In this document: piece by piece, positions 1 through 5,621 of the stretch | Layout: each line of letters opens with the position of its first letter | How positions within the stretch are numbered: the first letter of the stretch is position 1 | Source of the DNA: Tepidimonas sp. | GTDB taxonomy: Bacteria; Pseudomonadota; Gammaproteobacteria; Burkholderiales; Burkholderiaceae_C | DNA: 7,509 bases | Assembly: GCA_025054905.1 (NCBI GenBank) | Contig: JANWZF010000195.1 | Span: 1 to 7,509, forward strand | Direction: 5' to 3' | Made by a program: the position numbers and the translations under genes | Notes under the pieces: generated by a model | Told to the model about the DNA's origin: nothing | Databases searched by the model: none | Seen by the model: the letters and a program-made list of their open reading frames with translations, nothing else

Positions 1-315
1 CAACAGCGAGGCCAGCGTGGTCAGGGTCATCGTCAGCACCACCTGCGCCGTGCCCAGGCCAAAGACGAAGCGCTTCATCGCGCGCAGCTTGGGCAGGCTG
101 AACTCCAGCCCAATCGCAAACATCAGAAAGACGACCCCGAACTCGGCCAGGTAGCGCAGCCCGGCCGAGTTGTGCGCCAGGGCCAGCGCGTGCGGGCCGA
201 TCAGCACCCCGACCGCCAGGTAGCCAATCAGCGGGGGCAGCTTCAGCTGCCGGCAGGCCACCACGGCCAGCACGGCGGCCAGCAGCAACAGCAAGGCAAG
301 GTCGAGTGCGTTCAC
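1..315 (-). CDS. Kef-type monovalent cation:proton antiporter (CPA2), N-terminal part
   Basis: This is the first 105 codons of an inner-membrane cation/proton antiporter, read leftward from a GTG at 315 and still open at base 1. The translation is almost wholly hydrophobic. It shows a first membrane helix (about residues 4-20), then PPLIGYLAVGVLIGP (27-41) and GVVFLMFAIGLEFS (about 60-73). These are the hallmark early helices of the KefB/KefC/YbaL group, with the GY-G-GP and GLEFS motifs. The C-terminal part, where Kef proteins often carry a TrkA-N domain, lies outside the window, so the subtype (glutathione-gated KefB/C or other) cannot be told. The start is chosen because homology begins at once after it. 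No strong Shine-Dalgarno is visible, so a start slightly upstream is possible. It is divergent from kdsD, an arrangement common in Burkholderiales. Confidence 0.88.
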   Translation of the reverse strand, partial: MNALDLALLLLLAAVLAVVACRQLKLPPLIGYLAVGVLIGPHALALAHNSAGLRYLAEFGVVFLMFAIGLEFSLPKLRAMKRFVFGLGTAQVVLTMTLTTLASLL

Positions 316-351
316 GGGCTTTGATCTTATCGGCAGGATAGCGATGCTTGG

Positions 352-376
352 GCGGATAATCCGCAGCCTATGCTGC
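352..376. repeat. Two abutting perfect palindromes in the antiporter/kdsD divergent region
   Basis: Bases 352-364 read GCGGAT-A-ATCCGC, a perfect inverted repeat with a one-base centre. It runs directly into GCAGC-CTAT-GCTGC (363-376), another perfect inverted repeat. The first palindrome contains GATAAT (355-360), a five-of-six match to a sigma-70 -10 box on the plus strand, but no good -35 box sits 16-18 bp upstream. The pair could be an operator, a promoter with an operator, or part of a dispersed extragenic repeat. The symmetry is seen directly; the role is inference. Confidence 0.45.
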
Positions 377-403
377 CTGCGCCCCGCCTTCGGCTACGCT
401 TCA

Positions 404-444
404 GCAGCCAGACCTTGCCCCCAATCCACGGCGAGGGAGGCTGC
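404..444 (+). other. Strong two-tier stem-loop in the kdsD upstream region
   Basis: GCAGCC (404-409) pairs with GGCTGC (439-444). After a small internal loop (AGA/GA), CCTTGCC (413-419) pairs with GGCGAGG (430-436), including one G-U pair, around a 10-nt loop. Thirteen pairs in 41 nt is a stable structure. No T-run follows on either strand, so it does not look like a simple terminator. It may be a leader structure of the kdsD mRNA or part of an extragenic repeat element. No reading frame in 316-560 looks like a protein. Confidence 0.4.
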
Positions 445-560
445 GACGTCATCAGACCGCTGCTGGTGAGCCCGCTGGCCGCCATGTTGGAGGGGCGTTG
501 CACGCGCGAGGACAGGCTGCGAGACCGCAAGGGAGTTGGAGCTTGGTAGAGCGAGCGGAC

Positions 561-1541
561 ATGCTGGACGACGCGCAGCTGACGGCCTGGGCACGGGAAG
601 CGCTGGAGGTCGAGATCGCCGGCCTGCAAGCGATGGCGCAGCGGCTCGACCACCGCTTTGCCCTGGCCGTGCGGCGGTTGCTGGCTTGCCGGGGCCGGGT
701 GGTGGTCAGCGGCATGGGCAAAAGCGGGCACGTCGGCCGCAAGATCGCCGCGACGCTCGCCTCCACGGGCACGCCGGCCTTTTTCATGCACCCTGCCGAA
801 GCCAGCCACGGCGATCTGGGCATGATCACCGCCGCCGACGTGGTGCTGGCCATCAGCAACAGCGGCGAAAGCGAGGAGCTCAACACCATTTTGCCGCTCA
901 TCAAGCGCATGGGCGTGCCTCTGGTGGCCATGACCGGCCGCATCGACTCCACGCTGGGGCGCCATGCCGACGTCGTGCTGGATACCAGTGTGGCGCGCGA
1001 GGCCTGCCCGCTCAATCTGGCCCCCACGGCCAGCACGACGGCCCAAATGGCCATGGGCGATGCGCTGGCCGTGGCGCTGCTGAGCGCACGCGGATTTCAG
1101 CCCGAGGACTTCGCGCGCTCGCATCCGGGCGGTGCGCTGGGCCGACGGCTGTTGACGCTGGTGCGCGACGTGATGCGCCCCCTGGCACAAACCCCGCGTG
1201 TGCCGCCTACGGCGACGCTGCCCGACATGATGCGCGCGATGAGCGCCGGCGGTCTGGGCGCCACGGCGATCGTGGATGAGCAGGGCCGCCCCGTGGGCAT
1301 CTTCACCGACGGTGACCTGCGTCGCCTGATCGAGGCACGCCCTGGCCAGGATCTGCGCGCACTGACGGCGCAGACCATCATGCATGCCCCCCCGCGCACG
1401 ATCCGCGCCCAGGCCCTGGCGGTGGAAGCCGCCGAGCTGATGGAGCAGCACCGCATCACCAGTGTGCTCGTGGTGGACGAGGCGGGCCGGCTGGCTGGGG
1501 CGCTCAACTCCCACGACCTGATGCGCGCCAAGGTGATCTGA
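561..1541 (+). CDS. kdsD: D-arabinose-5-phosphate isomerase
   Basis: The enzyme interconverts D-ribulose 5-phosphate and D-arabinose 5-phosphate, the first step toward Kdo for lipopolysaccharide. The 326-residue product matches the family length (E. coli KdsD is 328). An N-terminal SIS domain (about 35-170) contains GMGKSGHVGRK (51-61), HPAEASHGDLGM (77-88), SNSGESEEL (99-107) and SHPGGALG (187-194). Two CBS domains follow (about 203-260 and 268-326). Lys54, Glu106, Glu147 and His188 sit at a constant offset of five from the catalytic residues I recall for E. coli KdsD (Lys59, Glu111, Glu152, His193), so activity is expected. ATG 561 is chosen because it gives the family length. The frame is open upstream to TTG 498, but that stretch looks non-coding. 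It is the first gene of the kdsD-kdsC-lptC operon. Confidence 0.95.
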   Translation: MLDDAQLTAWAREALEVEIAGLQAMAQRLDHRFALAVRRLLACRGRVVVSGMGKSGHVGRKIAATLASTGTPAFFMHPAEASHGDLGMITAADVVLAISNSGESEELNTILPLIKRMGVPLVAMTGRIDSTLGRHADVVLDTSVAREACPLNLAPTASTTAQMAMGDALAVALLSARGFQPEDFARSHPGGALGRRLLTLVRDVMRPLAQTPRVPPTATLPDMMRAMSAGGLGATAIVDEQGRPVGIFTDGDLRRLIEARPGQDLRALTAQTIMHAPPRTIRAQALAVEAAELMEQHRITSVLVVDEAGRLAGALNSHDLMRAKVI

Positions 1542-1545
1542 ACCG

Positions 1546-2094
1546 ATGGACAGGCCGATCTTGACGTTTGCCCCCGAGTTGCTGCTGCGCGCGCAGGACG
1601 TGCGGGTCGCGTTCTTCGATGTCGATGGCGTGCTGACCGATGGCGGGCTGTACTACGGCCCGCAAGGCGAGGAGCTCAAGCGCTTTCATACCCTGGACGG
1701 TCACGGCCTGAAACTGCTGCGACGCGCCGGCATCGAGCCCGCCGTGGTCACGGGACGGGACTCCCCCGCGCTGCGCGCCCGCCTGCAGGCTCTGGGCGTG
1801 CGGCACGTGCGCTACGGCACCGAAGACAAGCTGCCCGCGGCGCAGGCCATCCTGGCCGAGCTGCAGCTGGACTGGTCGCAGGCGGCGGCCATCGGCGACG
1901 ATTGGCCGGACCTGCCGCTGCTGCGGCGCTGCGCGCTGGCGGCCGCCCCTGCCAGCGCGCACCCTGAAGTGCGCGCGCGCGTGCACCACCTCACGGCCGC
2001 CCCAGCCGGCTCGGGTGCGGCGCGCGAACTGTGCGACCTGCTGTTGGTGGCGCACGGGCATTACCGGACGCTGCTGGAAGAGGCGCTGCGATGA
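1546..2094 (+). CDS. kdsC: 3-deoxy-D-manno-octulosonate-8-phosphate phosphatase
   Basis: This cytosolic HAD-superfamily phosphatase removes phosphate from Kdo-8-phosphate to give Kdo for the LPS inner core. The 182-residue product has the family's usual size and no cap domain. HAD motif I is FFDVDGVLTDGG (23-34) with the nucleophile and acid pair Asp25 and Asp27. Motif II is VVTGRDS (67-73) with Thr69. The conserved lysine is in EDK (93-95). Motif IV is IGDDWPDLP (116-124). The KdsC-typical FHTLDGHGLKLL segment lies at 47-58. It begins four bases after the kdsD stop, with AAGGTGAT at the end of kdsD as the likely ribosome binding site. Its last codon overlaps the lptC start. KdsA and KdsB are not in the window. 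Confidence 0.95.
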   Translation: MDRPILTFAPELLLRAQDVRVAFFDVDGVLTDGGLYYGPQGEELKRFHTLDGHGLKLLRRAGIEPAVVTGRDSPALRARLQALGVRHVRYGTEDKLPAAQAILAELQLDWSQAAAIGDDWPDLPLLRRCALAAAPASAHPEVRARVHHLTAAPAGSGAARELCDLLLVAHGHYRTLLEEALR

Positions 2095-2759
2095 CCTCGC
2101 CCCCCTGCCCAGCCTCATGGGCGCGGCTGACGGCTGTCGGCGCGCGCGCCTGGGATGTCCTGTCGCTGTACCTGCCGGTGATGCTGATGGGCGCTCTGGC
2201 GCTGGTGACATGGGCGATTGTCAAGCGCGCGGCCGAGCCTGGGCCCGCCGCGGCCGTGGCGCTACCTGCCGGCCAGGCCGATTACACCCTGCACGAGGTG
2301 CTGCTGCGCCGCTACGACGGCCAGGGTCGCCTCAGCGTTGAACTGCGCGGCCGCTCCCTGGCACACTACCCGGCCAGCGGCCACACCGAAGTGCATCAGG
2401 CACGACTGGCCCGCTGGGACCATGACCGGGGCCAGCACAGCGTGGTGCGGGCGGCGCAGGTGCGGCTTGACGATGCGCGCCAGATGTATGCCTTCGAAGG
2501 TCCGACGCATTACGAGCGCCAACCGCTGCCGGGGCACACCGGCCCCCGGCTGGCCCTGCAAGGCCAGCGCCTGGTCTGGGATGAGGCCGCCCAGCTGTTG
2601 CAATCCGACGAGCCGGTGCGGCTGATACGGGATGCCGATACGCTGACGGCCAGCCGCATGCGCTACGACGAGCGCCTGGGGCTGGCCGAATTCACCGGCC
2701 ATGTACGTGCCACGCTCGCGCCGCGTCAGCAGGCGCGCGCCGGCGCCTCCGCTCAGTAG
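2091..2759 (+). CDS. lptC: LPS export system protein LptC
   Basis: LptC is a bitopic inner-membrane protein that takes lipopolysaccharide from the LptBFG transporter and passes it to periplasmic LptA. The 222-residue product has a short N-terminal cytoplasmic part, one membrane helix (about 24-45), and a beta-rich periplasmic domain from about 60. DYTLHEVLLRRYDGQGRLSV (64-83) and the HYPASG segment (92-97) resemble betaproteobacterial LptC. It starts in an ATGA overlap with the kdsC stop, behind GGAAGAGG (2076-2083), so it is probably translationally coupled. The Ala/Gln-rich C-terminal tail (about 205-222) looks disordered. LptA and LptB normally follow directly in this order of bacteria but do not here: the next gene is convergent and overlaps by 7 bp. 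Confidence 0.88.
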   Translation: MTSPPCPASWARLTAVGARAWDVLSLYLPVMLMGALALVTWAIVKRAAEPGPAAAVALPAGQADYTLHEVLLRRYDGQGRLSVELRGRSLAHYPASGHTEVHQARLARWDHDRGQHSVVRAAQVRLDDARQMYAFEGPTHYERQPLPGHTGPRLALQGQRLVWDEAAQLLQSDEPVRLIRDADTLTASRMRYDERLGLAEFTGHVRATLAPRQQARAGASAQ

Positions 2760-3133
2760 CCGCCGTAGCCGCCTTCGCGGCGACGCGGCCCACCGTAGGG
2801 GCTGCGGAATGAGCCTTCACCGCCGCCGTAGCCGCCCTCACGGCGCCCGCCGCCAAAGCCACCACCACTGCGGGGGGCACGCGGCTCCATTGGGCGTGCC
2901 TCGTTGACCACCAGATTGCGCCCCCCCATCGACTGGCCGTGCAGGCCAGCAATGGCCGCCTGGGCTTCGGCATCGCTGCCCATCTCGACGAAACCAAAGC
3001 CCTTGGAGCGGCCGGTGTCGCGCTCCATCATGACCTTGGCGCTGGCCACCTGACCGTAGGCGCTGAAGGCTTGCTGCAGATCCTGGTCGCGCACCGAATA
3101 CGGAAGATTGCCAACGTACAACTTGTTGCCCAT
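2753..3133 (-). CDS. Small glycine-rich RRM RNA-binding protein
   Basis: A 126-residue single-domain RNA-binding protein, likely a cytoplasmic RNA chaperone or stress/cold-type regulator. The RRM spans residues 3-80. RNP2 is LYVGNL (5-10) and RNP1 is KGFGFVEM (44-51); the aromatic positions of RNP1 are kept except the last, which is Met. The tail (about 89-126) is rich in Gly, Arg and Tyr with two RREGGYGG repeats, RGG-like and probably disordered. ATG 3133 is chosen because AAGGAG lies 7 nt upstream (3146-3141) and the RRM begins at once; a longer frame to 3196 is unlikely. Such proteins are common in betaproteobacteria and cyanobacteria, but no specific target can be read here. The stop overlaps the convergent lptC stop, leaving no room for a terminator between them. 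Confidence 0.92.
   Translation of the reverse strand: MGNKLYVGNLPYSVRDQDLQQAFSAYGQVASAKVMMERDTGRSKGFGFVEMGSDAEAQAAIAGLHGQSMGGRNLVVNEARPMEPRAPRSGGGFGGGRREGGYGGGEGSFRSPYGGPRRREGGYGGY
2761..2845. repeat. Two imperfect 22-bp direct repeats in the RRM gene tail
   Basis: Two copies of a 22-bp unit, 2761-2782 and 2824-2845, differ at two positions. Both encode REGGYGG on the minus strand. They reflect the low-complexity glycine/arginine tail and can gain or lose units by slippage or recombination. Confidence 0.7.
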
Positions 3134-3239
3134 CACGGGACTCCTTGACACAAAAAACACACTGACACGAGCGACGGAGCCCCGACGGCACACCAACCTA
3201 CTGCTGCGCGCGAAACCAACCGATCACCTGACTGCCCGC

Positions 3240-3259
3240 TTTCATCGCGCAAGATGAAA
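3240..3259 (-). other. 7-bp stem-loop near the 5' end of the RRM gene leader
   Basis: On the minus strand TTTCATC and GATGAAA form a perfect 7-bp stem around a 6-nt loop. With the promoter proposed at 3270-3300, transcription would begin near 3263, which puts this hairpin almost at the 5' end of a roughly 130-nt leader. No T-run follows, so it is not a terminator. It could protect the mRNA or take part in temperature or autoregulatory control; this is inference. Confidence 0.4.
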
Positions 3260-3269
3260 ACGTAACCGC

Positions 3270-3300
3270 ATCATACGCGCTTTGGCACGGCTGTGGGCAA
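3270..3300 (-). promoter_or_regulatory. Candidate sigma-70 promoter for the RRM protein gene
   Basis: On the minus strand TATGAT (3275-3270) matches the -10 consensus at five of six positions. TTGCCC (3300-3295) is a partial -35 with a long 19-bp spacer. It is the best promoter-like pair in the interval upstream of the gene and implies a leader of about 130 nt. Confidence 0.4.
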
Positions 3301-3352
3301 AAAGATGGGGCTGCGCACGGATCCCGGGCGGGGACGATGCGCAAAAACAACG

Positions 3353-3380
3353 CTGCACGCCAAGCGTGCGCGCGTATACT
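3353..3380 (+). promoter_or_regulatory. Candidate metX promoter with an inverted repeat in the spacer
   Basis: TATACT (3375-3380) matches the -10 consensus at five of six positions and predicts a start of transcription near 3387, right at the first base of the SAM-II aptamer; that agreement supports it. The -35 is weak (CTGCAC, 3353-3358). A perfect inverted repeat, GCACGC-CAA-GCGTGC (3355-3369), covers the -35/spacer region and could be an operator. Confidence 0.55.
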
Positions 3381-3387
3381 GCGATCC

Positions 3388-3440
3388 TGGCGCCGATTTG
3401 GACCCGCTTGCGGGCGCTTGAAAAATGCCGCTAAAGAGGA
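3388..3440 (+). promoter_or_regulatory. SAM-II riboswitch aptamer upstream of metX
   Basis: The RNA reads as an H-type pseudoknot of the SAM-II (metA motif) class, which binds S-adenosylmethionine and turns down methionine genes. Stem P1 is GGCGCC (3389-3394) with GGCGCT (3413-3418), six pairs including one G-U. The conserved GATTT follows at 3395-3399, TTGC at 3408-3411 and GCTAAA at 3430-3435. Pseudoknot pairs are G3410-C3431, C3411-G3430, U3408/U3409 with the AA of GCTAAA, and the CC of 3403-3405 with GG 3438-3439. The loop after P1 (3419-3429) is 11 nt, the same length as in the structurally known marine metX aptamer as I recall it. Every hallmark block is present, in order, in front of metX. 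Unlike the classic alphaproteobacterial layout, the gene start is 87 nt downstream. Confidence 0.9.
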
Positions 3441-3484
3441 CGCTGCCGCCGCGCGTGCAGACGGCTGCGGAGTGCATCACAGCC

Positions 3485-3517
3485 CCTTGAAGCGATCCCG
3501 GTGCCGGTCAGTCAAGG
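3485..3517 (+). promoter_or_regulatory. Hairpin enclosing the metX Shine-Dalgarno sequence
   Basis: CCTTGA (3485-3490) is the exact complement of TCAAGG (3512-3517), which contains most of the metX Shine-Dalgarno AAGGA (3514-3518). Inside it GATC (3494-3497) can pair with GGTC (3506-3509), with one G-U, around an 8-nt loop. When formed, the hairpin would hide the ribosome binding site. It is a plausible expression platform for the upstream SAM-II aptamer. The pairing is seen; the regulatory link is inference. Confidence 0.5.
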
Positions 3518-3526
3518 AACCCACCC

Positions 3527-4726
3527 GTGATCGTCACTGCCCAACGCCTTGCCTTTGACACCCCGCTGCGGCTGCGCGGCGGCGGCGTGCTGCCGGCCTA
3601 CGAGCTGGTCTACGAAACCTATGGCGAACTCAACGCCGCGCGCGACAACGCGGTGCTGATCTGCCACGCGCTCAACGCCAGCCATCACGTGGCGGGCCAG
3701 TACGCCGATGCGCACGGCCAGCCGCTGCCCAAAAGCGAAGGCTGGTGGCACAACATGGTCGGTCCGGGCAAACCGGTCGATACCCAACGCTTTTTTGTCA
3801 TTGGCATCAACAACATCGGCTCGTGTTTCGGCTCCACCGGACCGACCCACGTCAACCCCGCCACGGGGCAGCCGTGGGGGGCGGACTTTCCGGTCGTCAC
3901 GGTGGAGGACTGGGTCGAGGCCCAGGCGCGGCTGCTGGATGCGCTGGGCATCGAGCAGTTGGCGGCGGTCATGGGCGGCAGCCTGGGCGGCATGCAGGCG
4001 CTGAGCTGGACGCTGCAGTTCCCCGAGCGCGTGCGCCACGCGGTGGTCATTGCCAGCGCCCCCAACCTGACCGCCGAAAACATCGCCTTCAACGAGGTGG
4101 CACGCCGCGCCATCCTCAGCGACCCCGACTTTCACGGCGGGCATTACCTGCGCCACGGCACCAAGCCCCGGCGCGGGCTGCGCATCGCGCGCATGATCGG
4201 CCACATCACCTACCTGAGCGACGACGTGATGAATGAAAAGTTTGGCCGCCGCCTGCGTCCGCTGGCCGAGGCGTTGCGCGCCGGCGACACCGAGGCGGCC
4301 GAGCGGCTGGCTTACCGCTACACCACGCAGGACATCGAGTTCGAAATCGAAAGCTACCTGCGCCATCAGGGCGACAAGTTCAGCGAGTACTTTGACGCCA
4401 ACACCTACCTGCTGATCACCCGCGCGCTGGACTACTTTGATCCGGCGCGCGAGTACGACGGCAGCCTCAGCGCCGCGCTGGCGCGCGCACGCGCGGACTT
4501 TCTGGTGATTTCGTTTTCCACCGACTGGCGCTTTTCGCCCGCGCGCAGCCGCGAGATTGTCAAGGCCCTGCTGGACAACCGGCGCTCGGTCAGCTACGCG
4601 CAGATCGACGCCCCGCACGGACACGACGCCTTTTTGCTCGACGATGGGCGCTATCACGCGGCCGTGCGCGCCTATTTCGAGCACCGGGTGGGCGCGCCTC
4701 GGCAGGCCCAAGGAGGTGGCGCATGA
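3527..4726 (+). CDS. metX: Homoserine O-acyltransferase, MetX family (probably succinyl-CoA using, MetXS)
   Basis: The enzyme acylates the hydroxyl of L-homoserine, the committed step of methionine synthesis. The 399-residue product is a full-length alpha/beta hydrolase. The nucleophile elbow is GGSLGGMQ (150-157) with Ser152. The other triad members are Asp333 (STDWRFSP, 331-338) and His366 (PHGHDAFL, 363-370), with the same 33-residue spacing as in Haemophilus MetX. The family block GINNIGSCFGSTGPTHVNP is at 93-111. Betaproteobacterial members of this type are usually annotated as succinyltransferases (MetXS). The acyl donor cannot be settled here, so acetyl-CoA stays possible. The GTG start at 3527 is fixed by AAGGA 8 nt upstream, and an in-frame stop at 3488 leaves no other start. 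SAM control through the SAM-II element is expected. It overlaps metW by four bases. Confidence 0.95.
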   Translation: MIVTAQRLAFDTPLRLRGGGVLPAYELVYETYGELNAARDNAVLICHALNASHHVAGQYADAHGQPLPKSEGWWHNMVGPGKPVDTQRFFVIGINNIGSCFGSTGPTHVNPATGQPWGADFPVVTVEDWVEAQARLLDALGIEQLAAVMGGSLGGMQALSWTLQFPERVRHAVVIASAPNLTAENIAFNEVARRAILSDPDFHGGHYLRHGTKPRRGLRIARMIGHITYLSDDVMNEKFGRRLRPLAEALRAGDTEAAERLAYRYTTQDIEFEIESYLRHQGDKFSEYFDANTYLLITRALDYFDPAREYDGSLSAALARARADFLVISFSTDWRFSPARSREIVKALLDNRRSVSYAQIDAPHGHDAFLLDDGRYHAAVRAYFEHRVGAPRQAQGGGA

Positions 4727-5310
4727 GTGATCGCCTGATCCAACACCTGATCGCGCAGCTGGTGCCCCCCGGCAGCAGCGTGCTCGATCTGGGCTGCGGC
4801 GACGGTGCGCTGCTGGAGCATCTGCGTCGCACGCGCGGCTGCCGTGGCTACGGCATCGAGCTGGACGACGCGCAGGTGCTGGCGTGCCTGAAGCGCGGCC
4901 TGGACGTGCTGCAGTTCAATCTGGAGGAAGGGCTGTCGATGTTTGCCGACGACAGCTTCGACGTCGTGCTGCAGATCGACACGCTGCCACACCTGCGCAA
5001 CGCCGAGACGATGCTGCGCGAAACCGCCCGCGTGGGCCGCAGTGCGATCGTGGCCTTCCCCAACTTCGCGCACTGGCCCAACCGCCTGCGCGTGCTCGCC
5101 GGCCGCATGCCGGTGACCAAACGCTTGCCGTACCAGTGGTACGACACGCCCAACATCCGCGTCGGGACGTTTGCGGACTTCGAGGTGCTGGCCCGGCGCC
5201 TGGGGCTGCACGTCGAAGACGCCTTTGGCATCGATGACCAGGGGCGGGTGGTGCGCCGCTGGCCCAATCTGCTGGCCAGCACCGCGGTGTTCAAGCTGAC
5301 GCAGCGCTGA
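4723..5310 (+). CDS. metW: Methionine biosynthesis protein MetW
   Basis: MetW is a small protein with a class I methyltransferase-like fold, nearly always encoded next to metX in Proteobacteria and tied to the homoserine acylation step; no methyl-transfer reaction is established for it. The 195-residue product has the SAM-binding motif I VLDLGCGDGAL (20-30) and the acidic end of strand 2, YGIELDD (43-49). It also has the MetW signatures LPHLRNAETMLRE (88-100), FPNFAHW (112-118), and GRMPVTKRLPYQWYDTPNI (127-145). It starts in an ATGA overlap with metX behind a near-perfect AAGGAGGT (4709-4716), so co-expression with metX under the SAM-II riboswitch is expected. No clear terminator follows. 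Confidence 0.95.
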   Translation: MSDRLIQHLIAQLVPPGSSVLDLGCGDGALLEHLRRTRGCRGYGIELDDAQVLACLKRGLDVLQFNLEEGLSMFADDSFDVVLQIDTLPHLRNAETMLRETARVGRSAIVAFPNFAHWPNRLRVLAGRMPVTKRLPYQWYDTPNIRVGTFADFEVLARRLGLHVEDAFGIDDQGRVVRRWPNLLASTAVFKLTQR

Positions 5311-5438
5311 GCAAGGCGGGGCGCAAAGCCAGGGTATGCGGCCATCGGACCGCGTTATTGGCCCTTTGGCTGCCGTGCCCGTGATGTCAACATGGGAGCG
5401 TGGCTGGATCGCCACCGATGTGCCCCGGAGGATCGATC

Positions 5439-5621
5439 ATGCGACTGCCTGCTTGCCCTGCCCGCCGATGCACCGCCCCCGCCCGCTCCACCGACCCTTG
5501 GCCCGATCCGCTGGCCACGCTGCTGCACGCGCTGCGCCTGCCCCTGCAGACGCCGTCGGCTTGGTGGCGCAGGGATGGCTTCAGGGCAGCCCGCGCAACG
5601 CCTCACCCAGCGCATCGATGA
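5439..5621 (+). CDS. Candidate small protein, function unknown
   Basis: A 60-codon ORF lies in the otherwise gene-free 270 bp between metW and the convergent aminotransferase. In its favour is GGAGGA (5427-5432) placed 6 nt before an ATG, one of the better ribosome binding sites in the window. The product is basic, with two Cys near the start (residues 6 and 11), a Pro/Ala/Arg-rich N-terminal part and a short amphipathic-looking stretch (about 23-36, DPLATLLHALRLPL). The WWRRDGF segment follows at about 42-48. No known family is recognised. The last 41 bases overlap the aminotransferase 3' end on the other strand. GC-rich DNA easily makes chance ORFs, so this remains uncertain. Bases 5311-5438 show nothing else convincing. 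Confidence 0.35.
   Translation: MRLPACPARRCTAPARSTDPWPDPLATLLHALRLPLQTPSAWWRRDGFRAARATPHPAHR

Noticed and set aside
498..560. N-terminal extension of kdsD from TTG 498
   Set aside because: It would add 21 residues beyond the family length with no homology. ATG 561 gives the expected size.
531..575. tRNA-like stretch TTGGTAGAGCGAGCGGAC before kdsD
   Set aside because: It resembles a tRNA D-arm, but the D-stem does not pair and no acceptor, anticodon or T arm follows. The kdsD coding sequence starts inside it.
327..1514. 395-codon open frame on the minus strand opposite kdsD
   Set aside because: It lies antisense to an unambiguous kdsD, has His/Arg/Gln-rich composition typical of shadow frames in GC-rich DNA, and matches no family I know.
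3425..3490. 21-codon upstream ORF starting in the SAM-II loop (ATG 3425, TGA 3488), in frame with metX
   Set aside because: The ATG has no Shine-Dalgarno and sits in the conserved loop of the aptamer. The TGA inside the CCTTGA strand is curious, but nothing shows that the frame is translated.
3337..3558. 73-codon plus-strand ORF across the metX leader
   Set aside because: It begins upstream of the promoter -10 box and runs through the riboswitch, so RNA structure explains this stretch better.
3512..4711. 399-codon open frame on the minus strand
   Set aside because: It is the shadow of metX, which has the full catalytic triad in the plus frame.
5338..5360. Possible metW terminator (GCGG...CCGC followed by GTTATT)
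   Set aside because: Only four base pairs and no real T-run, so it is too weak to call.
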